Both the position numbers and the translations under genes were made by a program. The notes beneath the pieces were generated by a model. The model worked only from the letters and a program-made list of their open reading frames with translations. It searched no databases and had not been told where the DNA came from. 37,627 nt of DNA. It comes from Palsa-739 sp035532535 (GTDB lineage Bacteria > Actinomycetota > Thermoleophilia > Gaiellales > Gaiellaceae). Of the stretch, positions 1 through 6,710 are shown piece by piece. Every line of letters begins with the position of its first letter. Within the stretch, counting starts at the first letter, position 1. The stretch lies in assembly GCA_035532535.1 (NCBI GenBank), contig DATKQT010000013.1:1-37627 (forward strand). Reading direction: 5' to 3'.

Positions 1-138
1 GGCGGACTCGTCCTCGGGGCAGCCACACTGCCCGTGCAACGGCATTGGCTCCATCTGCCGTCGAGGCACCACCGTGACGGCTCCGCTCCGACGGAAGGCA
101 CGCAGCTGGTCGAGAAGACGACGAGTCCGTCGAGGATC
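1..138 (-). other. Left-edge flank with a possible partial reading frame
   Basis: This is the flank outside the IS630 element. On the minus strand one frame is open from the element to base 1 and has plausible high-GC codon use; it contains in-frame GTG codons at 72-70 and 69-67 and ATG at 54-52, and its last visible residues include a Cys-Gly-Cys-Pro motif (MEPMPLHGQCGCPEDESA). It could be the first residues of a gene running off the window. Open frames are common by chance at this GC content, no ribosome binding site decides a start, and no family is recognised, so this is a weak call. Confidence 0.2.
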
Positions 139-140
139 TA

Positions 141-178
141 GTGAAGTGACAGGGAACGTTCGCCGGGTTCTGTTCAGG
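141..178 (+). repeat. IS630 left terminal inverted repeat
   Basis: Aligned by eye with the reverse complement of 1339-1376, 28 of 38 positions match, including the outer GTG, an inner AACGTT block and a GCCGG block. It begins directly after the TA at 139-140. Confidence 0.8.
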
Positions 179-1280
179 CCGCTTTGTGCGTGAGTTGTCG
201 GCGGGTGAGATGTCGGAGCTTCGGGTTGTCGCGGTGGGCGTTGCGCCAGTCGATGTAGTCGCCGATCAGCTGTGTCTGCGTGGCGTGGTCGGAGTGGTCG
301 GTGCCGTCGAGGCAGAAGTAGCGGAGCCCTTTGAATTGCGGCTCGATCCGGTTGAGCCAGGAGGAGTAGTGCGGCGTGTAGGCAAGCTCGGCGTTGTTGT
401 CGGCGGCCCAGGTGCGCATCTGGTCGCCTTTGTGGACGGAGAAGTTGTCGAGCACGAATGCGAGCCTCGTCTCGTCCGGGTAGCGGTCGCGGATCTGCTC
501 GCAGAAGGCGAGGAACTCGACCCGCGTCTTTCGTTCGCTGACCTCGCCGACGAGCATGTCCGAGGCGATGTCGAGCGCGCACAGCAGGTGGCGGACACCG
601 TGCGGTCGTGTGTAGGTGGCGCGAATCCGGCGCGGCTTCGCACGCGGCGCCCAGGCTTTGCCGCCCGGCTGCGGCTGCAGGTTGAGCGGCCCGAACTCGT
701 CCAGGCAGATGACCACGTCGGGGTCGTCGGGGCCCGGTTCTACGAGTCCATCTGCGATCGCGTACAGCTCCAAGATCCGGTTTTTCTTGGCCTCGAAGTC
801 GGGGTCGTTGGAGCGCTTCCAGCTCCTCACGGCTTGAAAGCTGACGCCTTCCTCGTGGAGCAGCAGGCGGAGCCCTTCGTGGGAGATGTCGTCGACCACC
901 TCCTCGGCAACCAGGTAGTCGGCCAACTTGGCCAGGCTCCAGGTCGCAAACGGTTGACCGAGATCGGTCGGAACAGCGAGCGCAATCCGCTTGATCGCCT
1001 GCCGCTGCGGCAACGTGAAGGTGCGGGGCCGGCCGCCGCGGTAGCGCGGATAGAGCGAGTCGAAGCCGTCCCGGTTGAAGTTGTGGATCACCTCACGCAC
1101 CGTGTCCGGGTCGCTGAACACTACCTCGGCGATCCGCGTCGCAGGCATCCGCTGGGCCGCCAGCAGCACCATCTGCGCCCGCCGCCAGGTCACGATCGAA
1201 CCGCTGCTGCGGCGGATCATCCGCAGCAGCCGGTTGCCCTCCTCGTTGCTGATTTCTCGCAGCTCCACGCGCGCTGCCAT
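174..1280 (-). CDS. IS630-family DDE transposase
   Basis: This protein cuts and rejoins the ends of its own insertion sequence at TA targets. The N-terminal ~100 residues are a helix-turn-helix region of the IS630/Mos type (RMPATRIAEVV, then a winged segment with RGGRPR). The catalytic part carries the DDE triad at about D194 (VICLDEFGPL), D278 (FVLDNFSVH) and E313 (SWLNRIEPQF), counted from the chosen start. I chose the ATG at 1280 (368 aa) because a GGGAGG Shine-Dalgarno sequence sits just upstream of it; an in-frame TTG at 1322 would give 382 aa but has no such site. The stop codon lies in the left terminal repeat. Length and motifs are full, so the enzyme looks intact. Confidence 0.93.
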   Translation of the reverse strand: MAARVELREISNEEGNRLLRMIRRSSGSIVTWRRAQMVLLAAQRMPATRIAEVVFSDPDTVREVIHNFNRDGFDSLYPRYRGGRPRTFTLPQRQAIKRIALAVPTDLGQPFATWSLAKLADYLVAEEVVDDISHEGLRLLLHEEGVSFQAVRSWKRSNDPDFEAKKNRILELYAIADGLVEPGPDDPDVVICLDEFGPLNLQPQPGGKAWAPRAKPRRIRATYTRPHGVRHLLCALDIASDMLVGEVSERKTRVEFLAFCEQIRDRYPDETRLAFVLDNFSVHKGDQMRTWAADNNAELAYTPHYSSWLNRIEPQFKGLRYFCLDGTDHSDHATQTQLIGDYIDWRNAHRDNPKLRHLTRRQLTHKAA

Positions 1281-1338
1281 TGTCGCCTCCCGTCCGATTA
1301 CCAGTCGGGAGTCGTGCTTCAACGGCGGCGACTTGGAC

Positions 1339-1376
1339 CCTCTACGGAAACCGGCAAACGTTGCCGGTCAAACCAC
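1339..1376 (-). repeat. IS630 right terminal inverted repeat
   Basis: This is the partner of 141-178 (28 of 38 positions identical in inverted orientation). It ends directly before the TA at 1377-1378. The transposase start lies about 60 bases inside this end, so the transposase promoter is probably within or next to this repeat. Confidence 0.8.
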
Positions 1377-1424
1377 TAGCTGTCCGGCGAGCTTTTCGGC
1401 TCCGTCCGTCCTGCCGATTACAAG

Positions 1425-2027
1425 ATGGACATGTACGACCCGCTGACGAGCCGGTACACGTTCTCGTGCCCCCACCGCGGTGAGGCGAAGGTACCGCTGT
1501 CCGCCTTCCGCAGGATCGAGCAGCTCGAGGGCGCAGCGCACCCCGTCGTCTACCGGATTCGGTTCGCGTGCCCGTGCGGGGACGAGCACGACGGGCTCGT
1601 CAGCCACGACGACCTCGACTGGGCGCCGCTCGGCCTCGACGGCGGCGTCTTCCTCAACCTCATGACCTCGCGGGTGGAGCCGGTCGGGGACGAGCTCGGC
1701 GATCTCGCCGCCGTCCACATCGGGGCGGGGGAGTGGCCGTGGAGCTTCTTCTGCTACCCGGAGGAGCGGCCCCGACCGGTGTACCCGTCCGCGTTCCTGC
1801 TCCTCGCCCCCGGCGACGGGCGGCTCGGCCTCGCCGTCCACTGCCCGGCGTGCGAGTGCACGTCGGTGAATCTCGTCACGCACGAGCACGTCGACGTGCC
1901 CTTCCACAACGACCGCGAGGTAGGCGTCGTCGAGCACGTCTTCACCGGGGACGTCCACGCGACGGTGGAGGAGTTCCGCGCGGAGCTCTGGTCGTCGGTC
2001 TTCGACGCCCGCCGCCTGGCCCTGTAG
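1425..2027 (+). CDS. Conserved-type hypothetical protein with cysteine zinc-ribbon motifs
   Basis: A 200-residue soluble protein with no signal peptide or membrane segment. Its cysteines are arranged like metal-binding knuckles: C15-P-H17, C49-P-C51 with H55, and C140-P-A-C143-E-C145, plus a lone C110. This suggests one or two zinc ribbons, but I do not recognise the family and assign no function. Two ATGs (1425 and 1431) are possible starts and neither has a clear ribosome binding site. The IS630 element lies 47 bases upstream, so the native promoter may have been displaced. A hairpin separates it from the next gene. Confidence 0.72.
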   Translation: MDMYDPLTSRYTFSCPHRGEAKVPLSAFRRIEQLEGAAHPVVYRIRFACPCGDEHDGLVSHDDLDWAPLGLDGGVFLNLMTSRVEPVGDELGDLAAVHIGAGEWPWSFFCYPEERPRPVYPSAFLLLAPGDGRLGLAVHCPACECTSVNLVTHEHVDVPFHNDREVGVVEHVFTGDVHATVEEFRAELWSSVFDARRLAL

Positions 2028-2043
2028 CGCACCCGTACGGGGG

Positions 2044-2082
2044 GTTCGCGCGTTTCCCCTGCAGGTCTGGCAAACGCGGAAC
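2044..2082 (+). repeat. Hairpin between 1425 gene and 2094 gene
   Basis: Inverted repeat with arms 2044-2055 and 2072-2082: GTTC-G-CGCGTTT pairs with AAACGCG-GAAC, one base bulged, with a 16-base loop. It ends directly before the Shine-Dalgarno region (GAGGTGA) of the next gene. There is no T run, so it may be a terminator of the upstream gene or a leader structure for the downstream one. Confidence 0.55.
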
Positions 2083-2093
2083 GAGGTGATCGG

Positions 2094-2669
2094 ATGCGAC
2101 GGTACGGTCTGTACGACACGACGCGCGGCCTGACAACGGTCGCCGCCGTCGGGACGGCCGGCGTGCTGCTGTGGGCAGCGACGCTCGTAGGACAGCACTC
2201 CGACGGCCGTTTCTGGGCGGAGATGGCGATCGTCGCGGGTGCAGGGCTCGTGGTGGCGATCTCGCAGGTGGTCGGCGGCTGGACGAAGGGCCTCCGGGTG
2301 CGCATCTCGCTGGGGACGCTCGCACTTGCGTTCCTGCCGGCGCTGATCGTCGTCGGATGGATCCTGATGGCGAGCCAGCCGACGCACGGCTGGTACCAAG
2401 GGACGTTCGAGACCTGGAGCCGGCACGCCGGTCTCCTGGGCCTCGTCCACGACCTGGCGCTGTGGCACGGTGTCCTCGCGTTCGGGTTCGGTCTCGTGCT
2501 CGGGATGTCGTTCGACACCGTCCCGGCGCCTGCTCCGGCTCCGATGGCCACGCCGGCGCCGGTTGCCGGCAGTCAGGATGCGGAGGAGCCCGTGACCGCC
2601 GAACGCCGCGAGATCGACACGGTTCCCGGTCGGCCGCATGAGGTCACGGTCGGCCCGCACCGGGACTGA
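2094..2669 (+). CDS. Small integral membrane protein of unknown function
   Basis: A 191-residue protein with four predicted membrane helices (about residues 13-32, 45-62, 72-92 and 118-142) joined by short loops. A proline/alanine-rich linker (PAPAPAPMATPAPVAG) follows, then a charged cytoplasmic-type tail. The start ATG is well supported by GAGGTGA about 8 bases upstream. No transporter or enzyme motif is visible, and I do not recognise the family. It is downstream of the cysteine-rich protein on the same strand, but a hairpin separates them, so a shared operon is uncertain. Confidence 0.72.
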   Translation: MRRYGLYDTTRGLTTVAAVGTAGVLLWAATLVGQHSDGRFWAEMAIVAGAGLVVAISQVVGGWTKGLRVRISLGTLALAFLPALIVVGWILMASQPTHGWYQGTFETWSRHAGLLGLVHDLALWHGVLAFGFGLVLGMSFDTVPAPAPAPMATPAPVAGSQDAEEPVTAERREIDTVPGRPHEVTVGPHRD

Positions 2670-2679
2670 AGCGGGGGAG

Positions 2680-2748
2680 GGGTCGCTGCCCCGGCGCGGC
2701 GACCCAATCCCTGCCGTCAGGGATCGGGGTGGCACGGCCGGAAGGCCG
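2680..2748 (+). repeat. Three consecutive hairpins after the 2094 gene
   Basis: Three perfect stems follow each other: GGGTCGC/GCGACCC (2680-2686 with 2699-2705), ATCCCTG/CAGGGAT with a CCGT loop (2707-2713 with 2718-2724), and CGGCC/GGCCG closed by a GGAA tetraloop (2735-2739 with 2744-2748). The first two may terminate the upstream gene. The last, with its GNRA-type loop, ends 13 bases before the short ORF at 2762. I could not match the set to a known riboswitch class. Confidence 0.6.
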
Positions 2749-2761
2749 ATAGAAATGGCGG

Positions 2762-2968
2762 ATGGAGCTCGCAGGCATCACGCAGCGCGAGAGAGGGCTC
2801 GATCTGCTCGCCGCGCATCTGGCAGGCCTCGACCCCGAGACCGAACGGGCTCGCGACCGCCTCGAGCGGACGATCGGATCGGACCTCGCCAAGCTGCTCG
2901 TCGCCGCTCTCAGCAAGCGGAGCGTCAACCGCCGCCCTTTGGGCCGGCCGGTCGCGGCCGCGGCCTGA
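2762..2968 (+). CDS. Short hypothetical protein (68 aa)
   Basis: A predicted helical, charged protein (a LDLLAAHLAGLD segment, then DRLERTIGSDLAKLL) with no membrane segment, cysteine or known motif. The start ATG lacks a strong ribosome binding site; a structured stretch with three hairpins lies just upstream. Composition looks more protein-like than the antisense frame over the same bases, which is the main reason for calling it. It could be spurious. Confidence 0.42.
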   Translation: MELAGITQRERGLDLLAAHLAGLDPETERARDRLERTIGSDLAKLLVAALSKRSVNRRPLGRPVAAAA

Positions 2969-2982
2969 GCTCCTCCTGACGC

Positions 2983-3168
2983 CTAGACGCTGTTGCCGCG
3001 GGTGCGGACGAACAGCCAGATAGCGGCCGTCGACACCATTGCGATCACGATCGCGAACGCGCCGGTCGTGCCGATTGCAAGCAGCCCGAAGTAGATGAAC
3101 GTCCCGAGCGCGAGGGCCCACACGAGGGCGATGATGCCCGGGTCGATGCTCGGCGGATGAAAGTGCAC
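2983..3168 (-). CDS. Small two-helix membrane protein
   Basis: About 61 residues, with two hydrophobic helices (roughly residues 8-28 and 32-51) and a short basic C-terminus (RTRGNSV). I chose the GTG at 3168 because AGG-type Shine-Dalgarno bases (GGATCAGG) lie just upstream. A longer frame starting at 3243 would add a cysteine-containing stretch that does not look like a signal peptide. The function is unknown. It converges on the 68-residue ORF with a gap of 14 bases. Confidence 0.6.
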   Translation of the reverse strand: MHFHPPSIDPGIIALVWALALGTFIYFGLLAIGTTGAFAIVIAMVSTAAIWLFVRTRGNSV

Positions 3169-3423
3169 GACGCCTGATCCTAAGAGAAACGGGCGGAAGG
3201 CTCCTCGGAGACATATGCAAAATGCGTCCCCGATCCGGACCAAAGATTCGCCGAGCCCGTCGCGGTTTCGTCCACGGAACCGCTCGACTTTCCGCCTCTG
3301 CCCTCGCGGGCTTCCTCGTACGGCCTATCGGCTCCGCTTCAACCTACTCCCGCGCCGCGCTCGGCGCACTTGTGAATCTAGGGGGCACGCAAGCACCGTG
3401 CAAGGGGTGCGAAATCGAAAACG

Positions 3424-3438
3424 TTCGCATTTTGCGAA
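3424..3438. repeat. Palindrome TTCGCA-TTT-TGCGAA
   Basis: Perfect six-base arms around a three-base loop inside the AT-rich pocket, followed by TTTTGAATAATC. It could be a weak terminator or a protein-binding site; nothing decides between them. Confidence 0.5.
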
Positions 3439-3454
3439 TTTTGAATAATCAACA

Positions 3455-3485
3455 TTTCCACAGCGGACCGTGCAACCTGTGGAAA
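3455..3485. promoter_or_regulatory. Paired DnaA-box-like sites in inverted orientation
   Basis: TTTCCACAG (3455-3463) and CTGTGGAAA (3477-3485) form a perfect nine-base inverted repeat. Read on the minus strand, the right site gives TTTTCCACA, which fits the DnaA consensus TT(A/T)TNCACA. The left site (ATTTCCACA) is a poorer match. Together with the AT-rich flank this resembles a DnaA-binding or titration site. No replication gene is nearby, so an origin is unlikely, and a simple hairpin is an alternative. Confidence 0.35.
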
Positions 3486-3603
3486 AGCGGGTGGGGGGAG
3501 CGTGGCGTGTCCGGGCGTTCGAGCCGTTCTGGTCCAGCTTGACGTAACACTGCTTACCGTGCACTGGATCTGGGGCACAGACACGCGCGCGTACGCTTGA
3601 GCC

Positions 3604-3824
3604 GTGCCGATTGTCGGCGTCCTCGAGACCGCGCTGTACGTCGACGATCTCCAACGTGCCGAATCGTCGACGACCTCCACGGCTGGCCGGGCCGCCTTCA
3701 TGACGCCGGGATTGAGATCGAGGCCGACGTCAAATGGCCGGGTGGCGGACGGTCGATCTATGTTCACGACCCGTCGGGAAACAGCGTCGAGCTGACGACG
3801 CCCCAGATCTGGCGAAACCCTTGA
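3604..3824 (+). pseudogene. Degenerate VOC/glyoxalase-family gene
   Basis: Both ends of a vicinal-oxygen-chelate protein are visible in different frames. From the GTG at 3604 the frame reads a typical VOC start (VLETALYVDDLQRAE). The typical VOC ending (DAGIEIEADVKWPGGG, then VHDPSGNSVEL) lies in another frame up to the stop at 3824. The middle (roughly 50 residues, including the FYRDVLG-type segment of normal members) is missing, so an internal deletion changed the frame. A complete protein would be about 120-130 residues. A TACGCT -10-like box lies six bases before the GTG, as for a leaderless gene. It is presumably non-functional. Confidence 0.78.
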
Positions 3825-3896
3825 TTTAGGGATCCCTCGCGTGTTTTGGTCCCCCAACTGCGCGGAACATCGCTCAGACAACTGATCGGGGGGAAT

Positions 3897-4949
3897 TTGA
3901 CGGTCGAGATCGACATCATCCTCAGGAGCGAGGATCTGCTCGCGCTCCTGGAAGCGGCGGAGTCCAGCGGTCAGCTCCGGCAGACGGAGCTGCAGGAGGT
4001 GCTCGAGCCGCTCGAGCTCGACCCGTTCGAGGTGGACGCGGTCTACATCGAGCTCGACCGGCGCGGCATCGAGCTCCTCGACGAGCCGAAGGAGGAGCAG
4101 CCCCCTCCCCCGCCGCCGGTTGTCGTCGAGACGACGACCGACGCGCTCCAGCTCTTCCTCCGCGAAGCGGGCAAGCACGCGCTGCTGACCGCGGCGCAGG
4201 AGGTCGAGCTCGCGAAGAAGATCGAGGGCGGCGACATGGGCGCGAAGACGCGGATGATCCAGTCCAACCTGCGCCTCGTCGTCTCGATCGCGAAGAACTA
4301 CCGCAACCAGGGACTGCCGTTCCTCGATCTCATCCAGGAAGGGACGCTTGGCCTCATCCGCGCCGTCGAGAAGTTCGATTGGCGCCGCGGGTACAAGTTC
4401 TCGACGTACGCGACGTGGTGGATTCGCCAGGCCGTCGCACGGGCGCTCGCCGACAAGGCCCGCACGATCCGCATGCCCGTCCACATCGTCGAGCGCATGC
4501 AGAAGATGAACCGCGCCGAGCGGACGCTCTGGATGGAGCTCGGCCGCGAGCCCACGCTCGAGGAGATTGCCGAGGAGGCATCGCTTCCCGTCGAGCAAGC
4601 GCGTGAGGTGCGCGCCGCCGCCCGTGCATCGGCAAGTCTCGACCAGCCGGTCGGAGAGCAGGAAGACGCCGTCTTCGGGGACTTCGTCGCCGGAGACGAC
4701 CCGCTGCCCGAGGAGCATGTCGAGGTGTCGCTGCGAAGCCAGGCGCTCATGCTCGCCCTGCAGTCGTTGCCCGACCGCGAGCGACAGGTGCTCGTGCTGC
4801 GCTACGGCCTCATCGACGAGGAGCCGAAGACGCTCGAGGAGATCGGCAAGCGTCTCGGGCTCACGCGCGAGCGGGTCCGGCAGATCGAGCTCGAGTCGCT
4901 GCGCCGTCTCGCCAACCTGCGCGAGATGCAGCTCGTCGCGTCGAGCTAG
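3897..4949 (+). CDS. RNA polymerase sigma-70 factor, RpoD/SigA-like
   Basis: A sigma factor that directs RNA polymerase to promoters. It has a region 1.1-like N-terminus (about residues 1-70), a proline-rich linker, region 1.2 (LFLREAGKHALLTAAQEVEL), the full region 2 with LDLIQEGTLGLIRAVEKFD and YATWWIRQAV, region 3, and region 4 with an HTH (LGLTRERVRQIELESLRRL). About 350 aa. I prefer the TTG at 3897, which follows a run of six G; an in-frame TTG at 3846 would add 17 unlikely residues. Having region 1.1 makes it the better primary-sigma candidate of the two neighbours. It converges on a second sigma gene with abutting stop codons. Confidence 0.93.
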   Translation: MTVEIDIILRSEDLLALLEAAESSGQLRQTELQEVLEPLELDPFEVDAVYIELDRRGIELLDEPKEEQPPPPPPVVVETTTDALQLFLREAGKHALLTAAQEVELAKKIEGGDMGAKTRMIQSNLRLVVSIAKNYRNQGLPFLDLIQEGTLGLIRAVEKFDWRRGYKFSTYATWWIRQAVARALADKARTIRMPVHIVERMQKMNRAERTLWMELGREPTLEEIAEEASLPVEQAREVRAAARASASLDQPVGEQEDAVFGDFVAGDDPLPEEHVEVSLRSQALMLALQSLPDRERQVLVLRYGLIDEEPKTLEEIGKRLGLTRERVRQIELESLRRLANLREMQLVASS

Positions 4950-5825
4950 TTACGTGAGATACAGCTCGAGATCGGGCGCGCCGTTGCGCAGTTCGCGCAA
5001 CGCACGCGACTCGAGCTGACGCACGCGCTCGCGTGTGACGCCGAGCTCGGAGCCGATGTCCTCGAGCGTGCGCGGGCCTTCGCCGTCCAGCCCGAATCGC
5101 AGCACGAGCACGCGCTGCATGCGCGGAGCGAGCTGGGCGATCGCGTCCGAGAGCTCGCCGTGGCGATGCTCGATCGCGGTGCGCTCATGCGGCTGCGCCG
5201 AGCTCTCGTCCTCGATCAGGTCGGCGAAGAAACTCTCGCCGTCCCCGACGGGAGAATCGAGGCTGACGGGATCGTCGACGAGGCCGAGGAGGTCGACCAC
5301 CTTGTCCTCCGGCTCTCCGGTCTCCTTGGCGAGCTCGGCAGGCGTCGGCTCACGGCTGAGCTTCTGCGCCATCTGGCGGCGAACCCGAAGCAGCCGGCGC
5401 ACGCGCTCGGCCACATGCGTCGGGAGGCGAATCGTCCGTCCCTGATCGGAAAGCGCGCGGCTCACCGACTGCTTGATCCACCAGGTCGCGTACGTTGAAA
5501 GCTTGTACCCCATGCGGTAGTCGAATTTCTCCACTGCGCGGATGAGGCCGAGGTTGCCCTCCTGGATGAGATCGAGGAGCGGGACGCCCGCGCGCGTGTA
5601 GCTGCGCGTGATCGACATGACGAGGCGAAGGTTCGCCTCGATGAGCTGCTTTTTCGCCAGCTCGTCTCCGGCATCTTTCCGGCGGGCCAGCTCGCGCTCT
5701 TCCTCGCGCGTCAGGAGCCGGCCGTCGCCGATCGACCGGATGTACAGCTTCAGGGGATCATCGAGCTGGCTGGCGGGCTCTTCGGCCTGCTCGACGTCTC
5801 CCTCCGCAGCAAGGAGAGGCTCCAC
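4950..5825 (-). CDS. RNA polymerase sigma-70 factor, group 1/2 (RpoD-like, no region 1.1)
   Basis: A second sigma-70 protein of about 291 aa. Region 1.2 (DDPLKLYIRSIGDGRLLTRE) begins near residue 22, followed by region 2 with LDLIQEGNLGLIRAVEKFDY and YATWWIKQSV, region 3, and region 4 with LGVTRERVRQLESRALREL. There is almost no region 1.1, which fits a group 2 (HrdB/SigB-like alternative) factor, though short primary sigmas exist. The start is uncertain: GTG at 5825 follows GGGG and lies 7 bases after a GATATT -10-like box, while TTG at 5834 adds three residues. Its stop codon (4952-4950) touches the stop codon of the opposing sigma gene. Confidence 0.92.
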   Translation of the reverse strand: MEPLLAAEGDVEQAEEPASQLDDPLKLYIRSIGDGRLLTREEERELARRKDAGDELAKKQLIEANLRLVMSITRSYTRAGVPLLDLIQEGNLGLIRAVEKFDYRMGYKLSTYATWWIKQSVSRALSDQGRTIRLPTHVAERVRRLLRVRRQMAQKLSREPTPAELAKETGEPEDKVVDLLGLVDDPVSLDSPVGDGESFFADLIEDESSAQPHERTAIEHRHGELSDAIAQLAPRMQRVLVLRFGLDGEGPRTLEDIGSELGVTRERVRQLESRALRELRNGAPDLELYLT

Positions 5826-5908
5826 AAGCCCCAATATCGGCTTTCGGCGGTGCAGGCTTGAGGCCGGGTGCGCCGAACTGTCCGCTACGGTTGGAGGTGA
5901 CCTAGATC

Positions 5909-6706
5909 GTGTGCGGAATCGCCGGATACAGCCTCTCGTCCCGTAGCAGCGTCGATCGGACGCTGGCGGCGCAGGCGCTCCTGGCCGGGATCGCCGAACG
6001 GGGCGCGGACGCGGTCGGGTACGCCCACCGCGGCCCGGGCAGCTCCTATCCCGTCGTCACGAAGCAGCGGACGCCGGCCAGCCAGCTCCTCGAGCGGATC
6101 GAAGTCCCGCAGACGGCGACCGAGCTCCTGGTCCACGTGCGCGACTACACGAAGGGCCACCCCTCCATCTCCGCCAACAACCACCCGGTCCGGCACGGGC
6201 CGGTGGTCGGCATCCACAACGGGATCATCGTCAACGACGACGAGCTCCTGGCCGAGTTCGACTGCGCCCGCGCCGAGCCGCGGATGACGGTCGACTCCGA
6301 GGCGATCTTCGCCCTCGCCGCCCACTCGCGGAACGAGCCGGCCGCCCTCGAGGCGCTGCTCGGCTCGATGGCCACCGCGTGGCTCGACGAACGCGAGTCG
6401 GGCACGGTCTTCGCCGCGCGAGGCATCGGCCGGCCGCTGTGGCTCGGCTCGGGCAAGCAGGAGCTCTTCTTCGCCTCGACGCGCACGGCGCTCGAGGTCG
6501 TCGAGGAGTACGCGCACGTTCGCCTGAAGAAGCACGAGTTGAAGGACGGCACCTTCCTCGCGCTGCACGGCGCGAAGGTCGCGCGGCACGAGCGCTTCCG
6601 GCCGAACCCGCGCTACGAAGAGCCGGGCAAGCCACTCCCCGCTGTGCGCGCGCCCGGCGAAGGCGCGTCGTGCCTACAGCAGCTCGCGAACCTCGCAGCT
6701 GCGTAG
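5909..6706 (+). CDS. Stand-alone class II glutamine amidotransferase (Ntn-type)
   Basis: The protein starts MCGIAGYSLSS, so after removal of the first Met the N-terminal Cys is the nucleophile that releases ammonia from glutamine. Other family signs are HNGIIVNDDELL, the VDSEAIFAL segment and a VHVRDYTKG region in the place of the usual GHTRWAT. At 265 aa it consists of the glutaminase fold only; there is no phosphoribosyltransferase, sugar isomerase or synthetase domain, so the ammonia acceptor is unknown. The GTG start has GGAGGTGA 8 bases upstream. It faces the cupin gene with four bases between stop codons. Annotation as PurF or GlmS would be wrong. Confidence 0.85.
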   Translation: MCGIAGYSLSSRSSVDRTLAAQALLAGIAERGADAVGYAHRGPGSSYPVVTKQRTPASQLLERIEVPQTATELLVHVRDYTKGHPSISANNHPVRHGPVVGIHNGIIVNDDELLAEFDCARAEPRMTVDSEAIFALAAHSRNEPAALEALLGSMATAWLDERESGTVFAARGIGRPLWLGSGKQELFFASTRTALEVVEEYAHVRLKKHELKDGTFLALHGAKVARHERFRPNPRYEEPGKPLPAVRAPGEGASCLQQLANLAAA

Positions 6707-6710
6707 GTTC

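Larger units (their letters stand above)
139..1378 (-). mobile_element. IS630-family insertion sequence, structurally complete
   Basis: The element runs from 141 to 1376 (1236 bases) and is flanked on both sides by the dinucleotide TA at 139-140 and 1377-1378, the target duplication expected for IS630/Tc1-mariner elements. The two ends form imperfect terminal inverted repeats, and one DDE transposase gene fills the interior on the minus strand. The transposase stop codon lies inside the left terminal repeat. Nothing is visibly broken, so the copy may still be mobile. It sits 47 bases upstream of the gene starting at 1425. Confidence 0.88.
3169..3603. other. 435-base region without a confident gene; AT-rich pocket with inverted repeats
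   Basis: Apart from short frames with unconvincing composition, no gene is supported here. The stretch holds three inverted repeats in a row: GCACC/GGTGC near 3393-3410, TTCGCA/TGCGAA at 3424-3438, and TTTCCACAG/CTGTGGAAA at 3455-3485. Bases 3421-3460 have only 13 G or C out of 40, a sharp drop for this genome. A -10-like TACGCT at 3592-3597 precedes the broken VOC gene. Confidence 0.6.

Noticed and set aside
1..1424. A gene interrupted by the IS630 element
   Set aside because: Removing the element and one TA does join two open minus-strand frames, but the upstream half is antisense to the 1425 gene and has no start codon near the joint, so the continuity is probably chance.
2680..2760. Known riboswitch (c-di-GMP, fluoride, cobalamin, ydaO types considered)
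   Set aside because: The stems are real, but none of the conserved core sequences of these classes could be matched by eye.
3400..3490. Chromosome replication origin
   Set aside because: Only one good and one weak DnaA box are present, and no dnaA, dnaN, recF, gyrB or parAB genes are nearby. A titration or regulatory site is the most that can be argued.
3325..3654. 109-codon minus-strand ORF in the region before the sigma gene
   Set aside because: Composition is irregular, it crosses the AT-rich pocket and the pseudogene start, and it has no ribosome binding site or recognisable motif.
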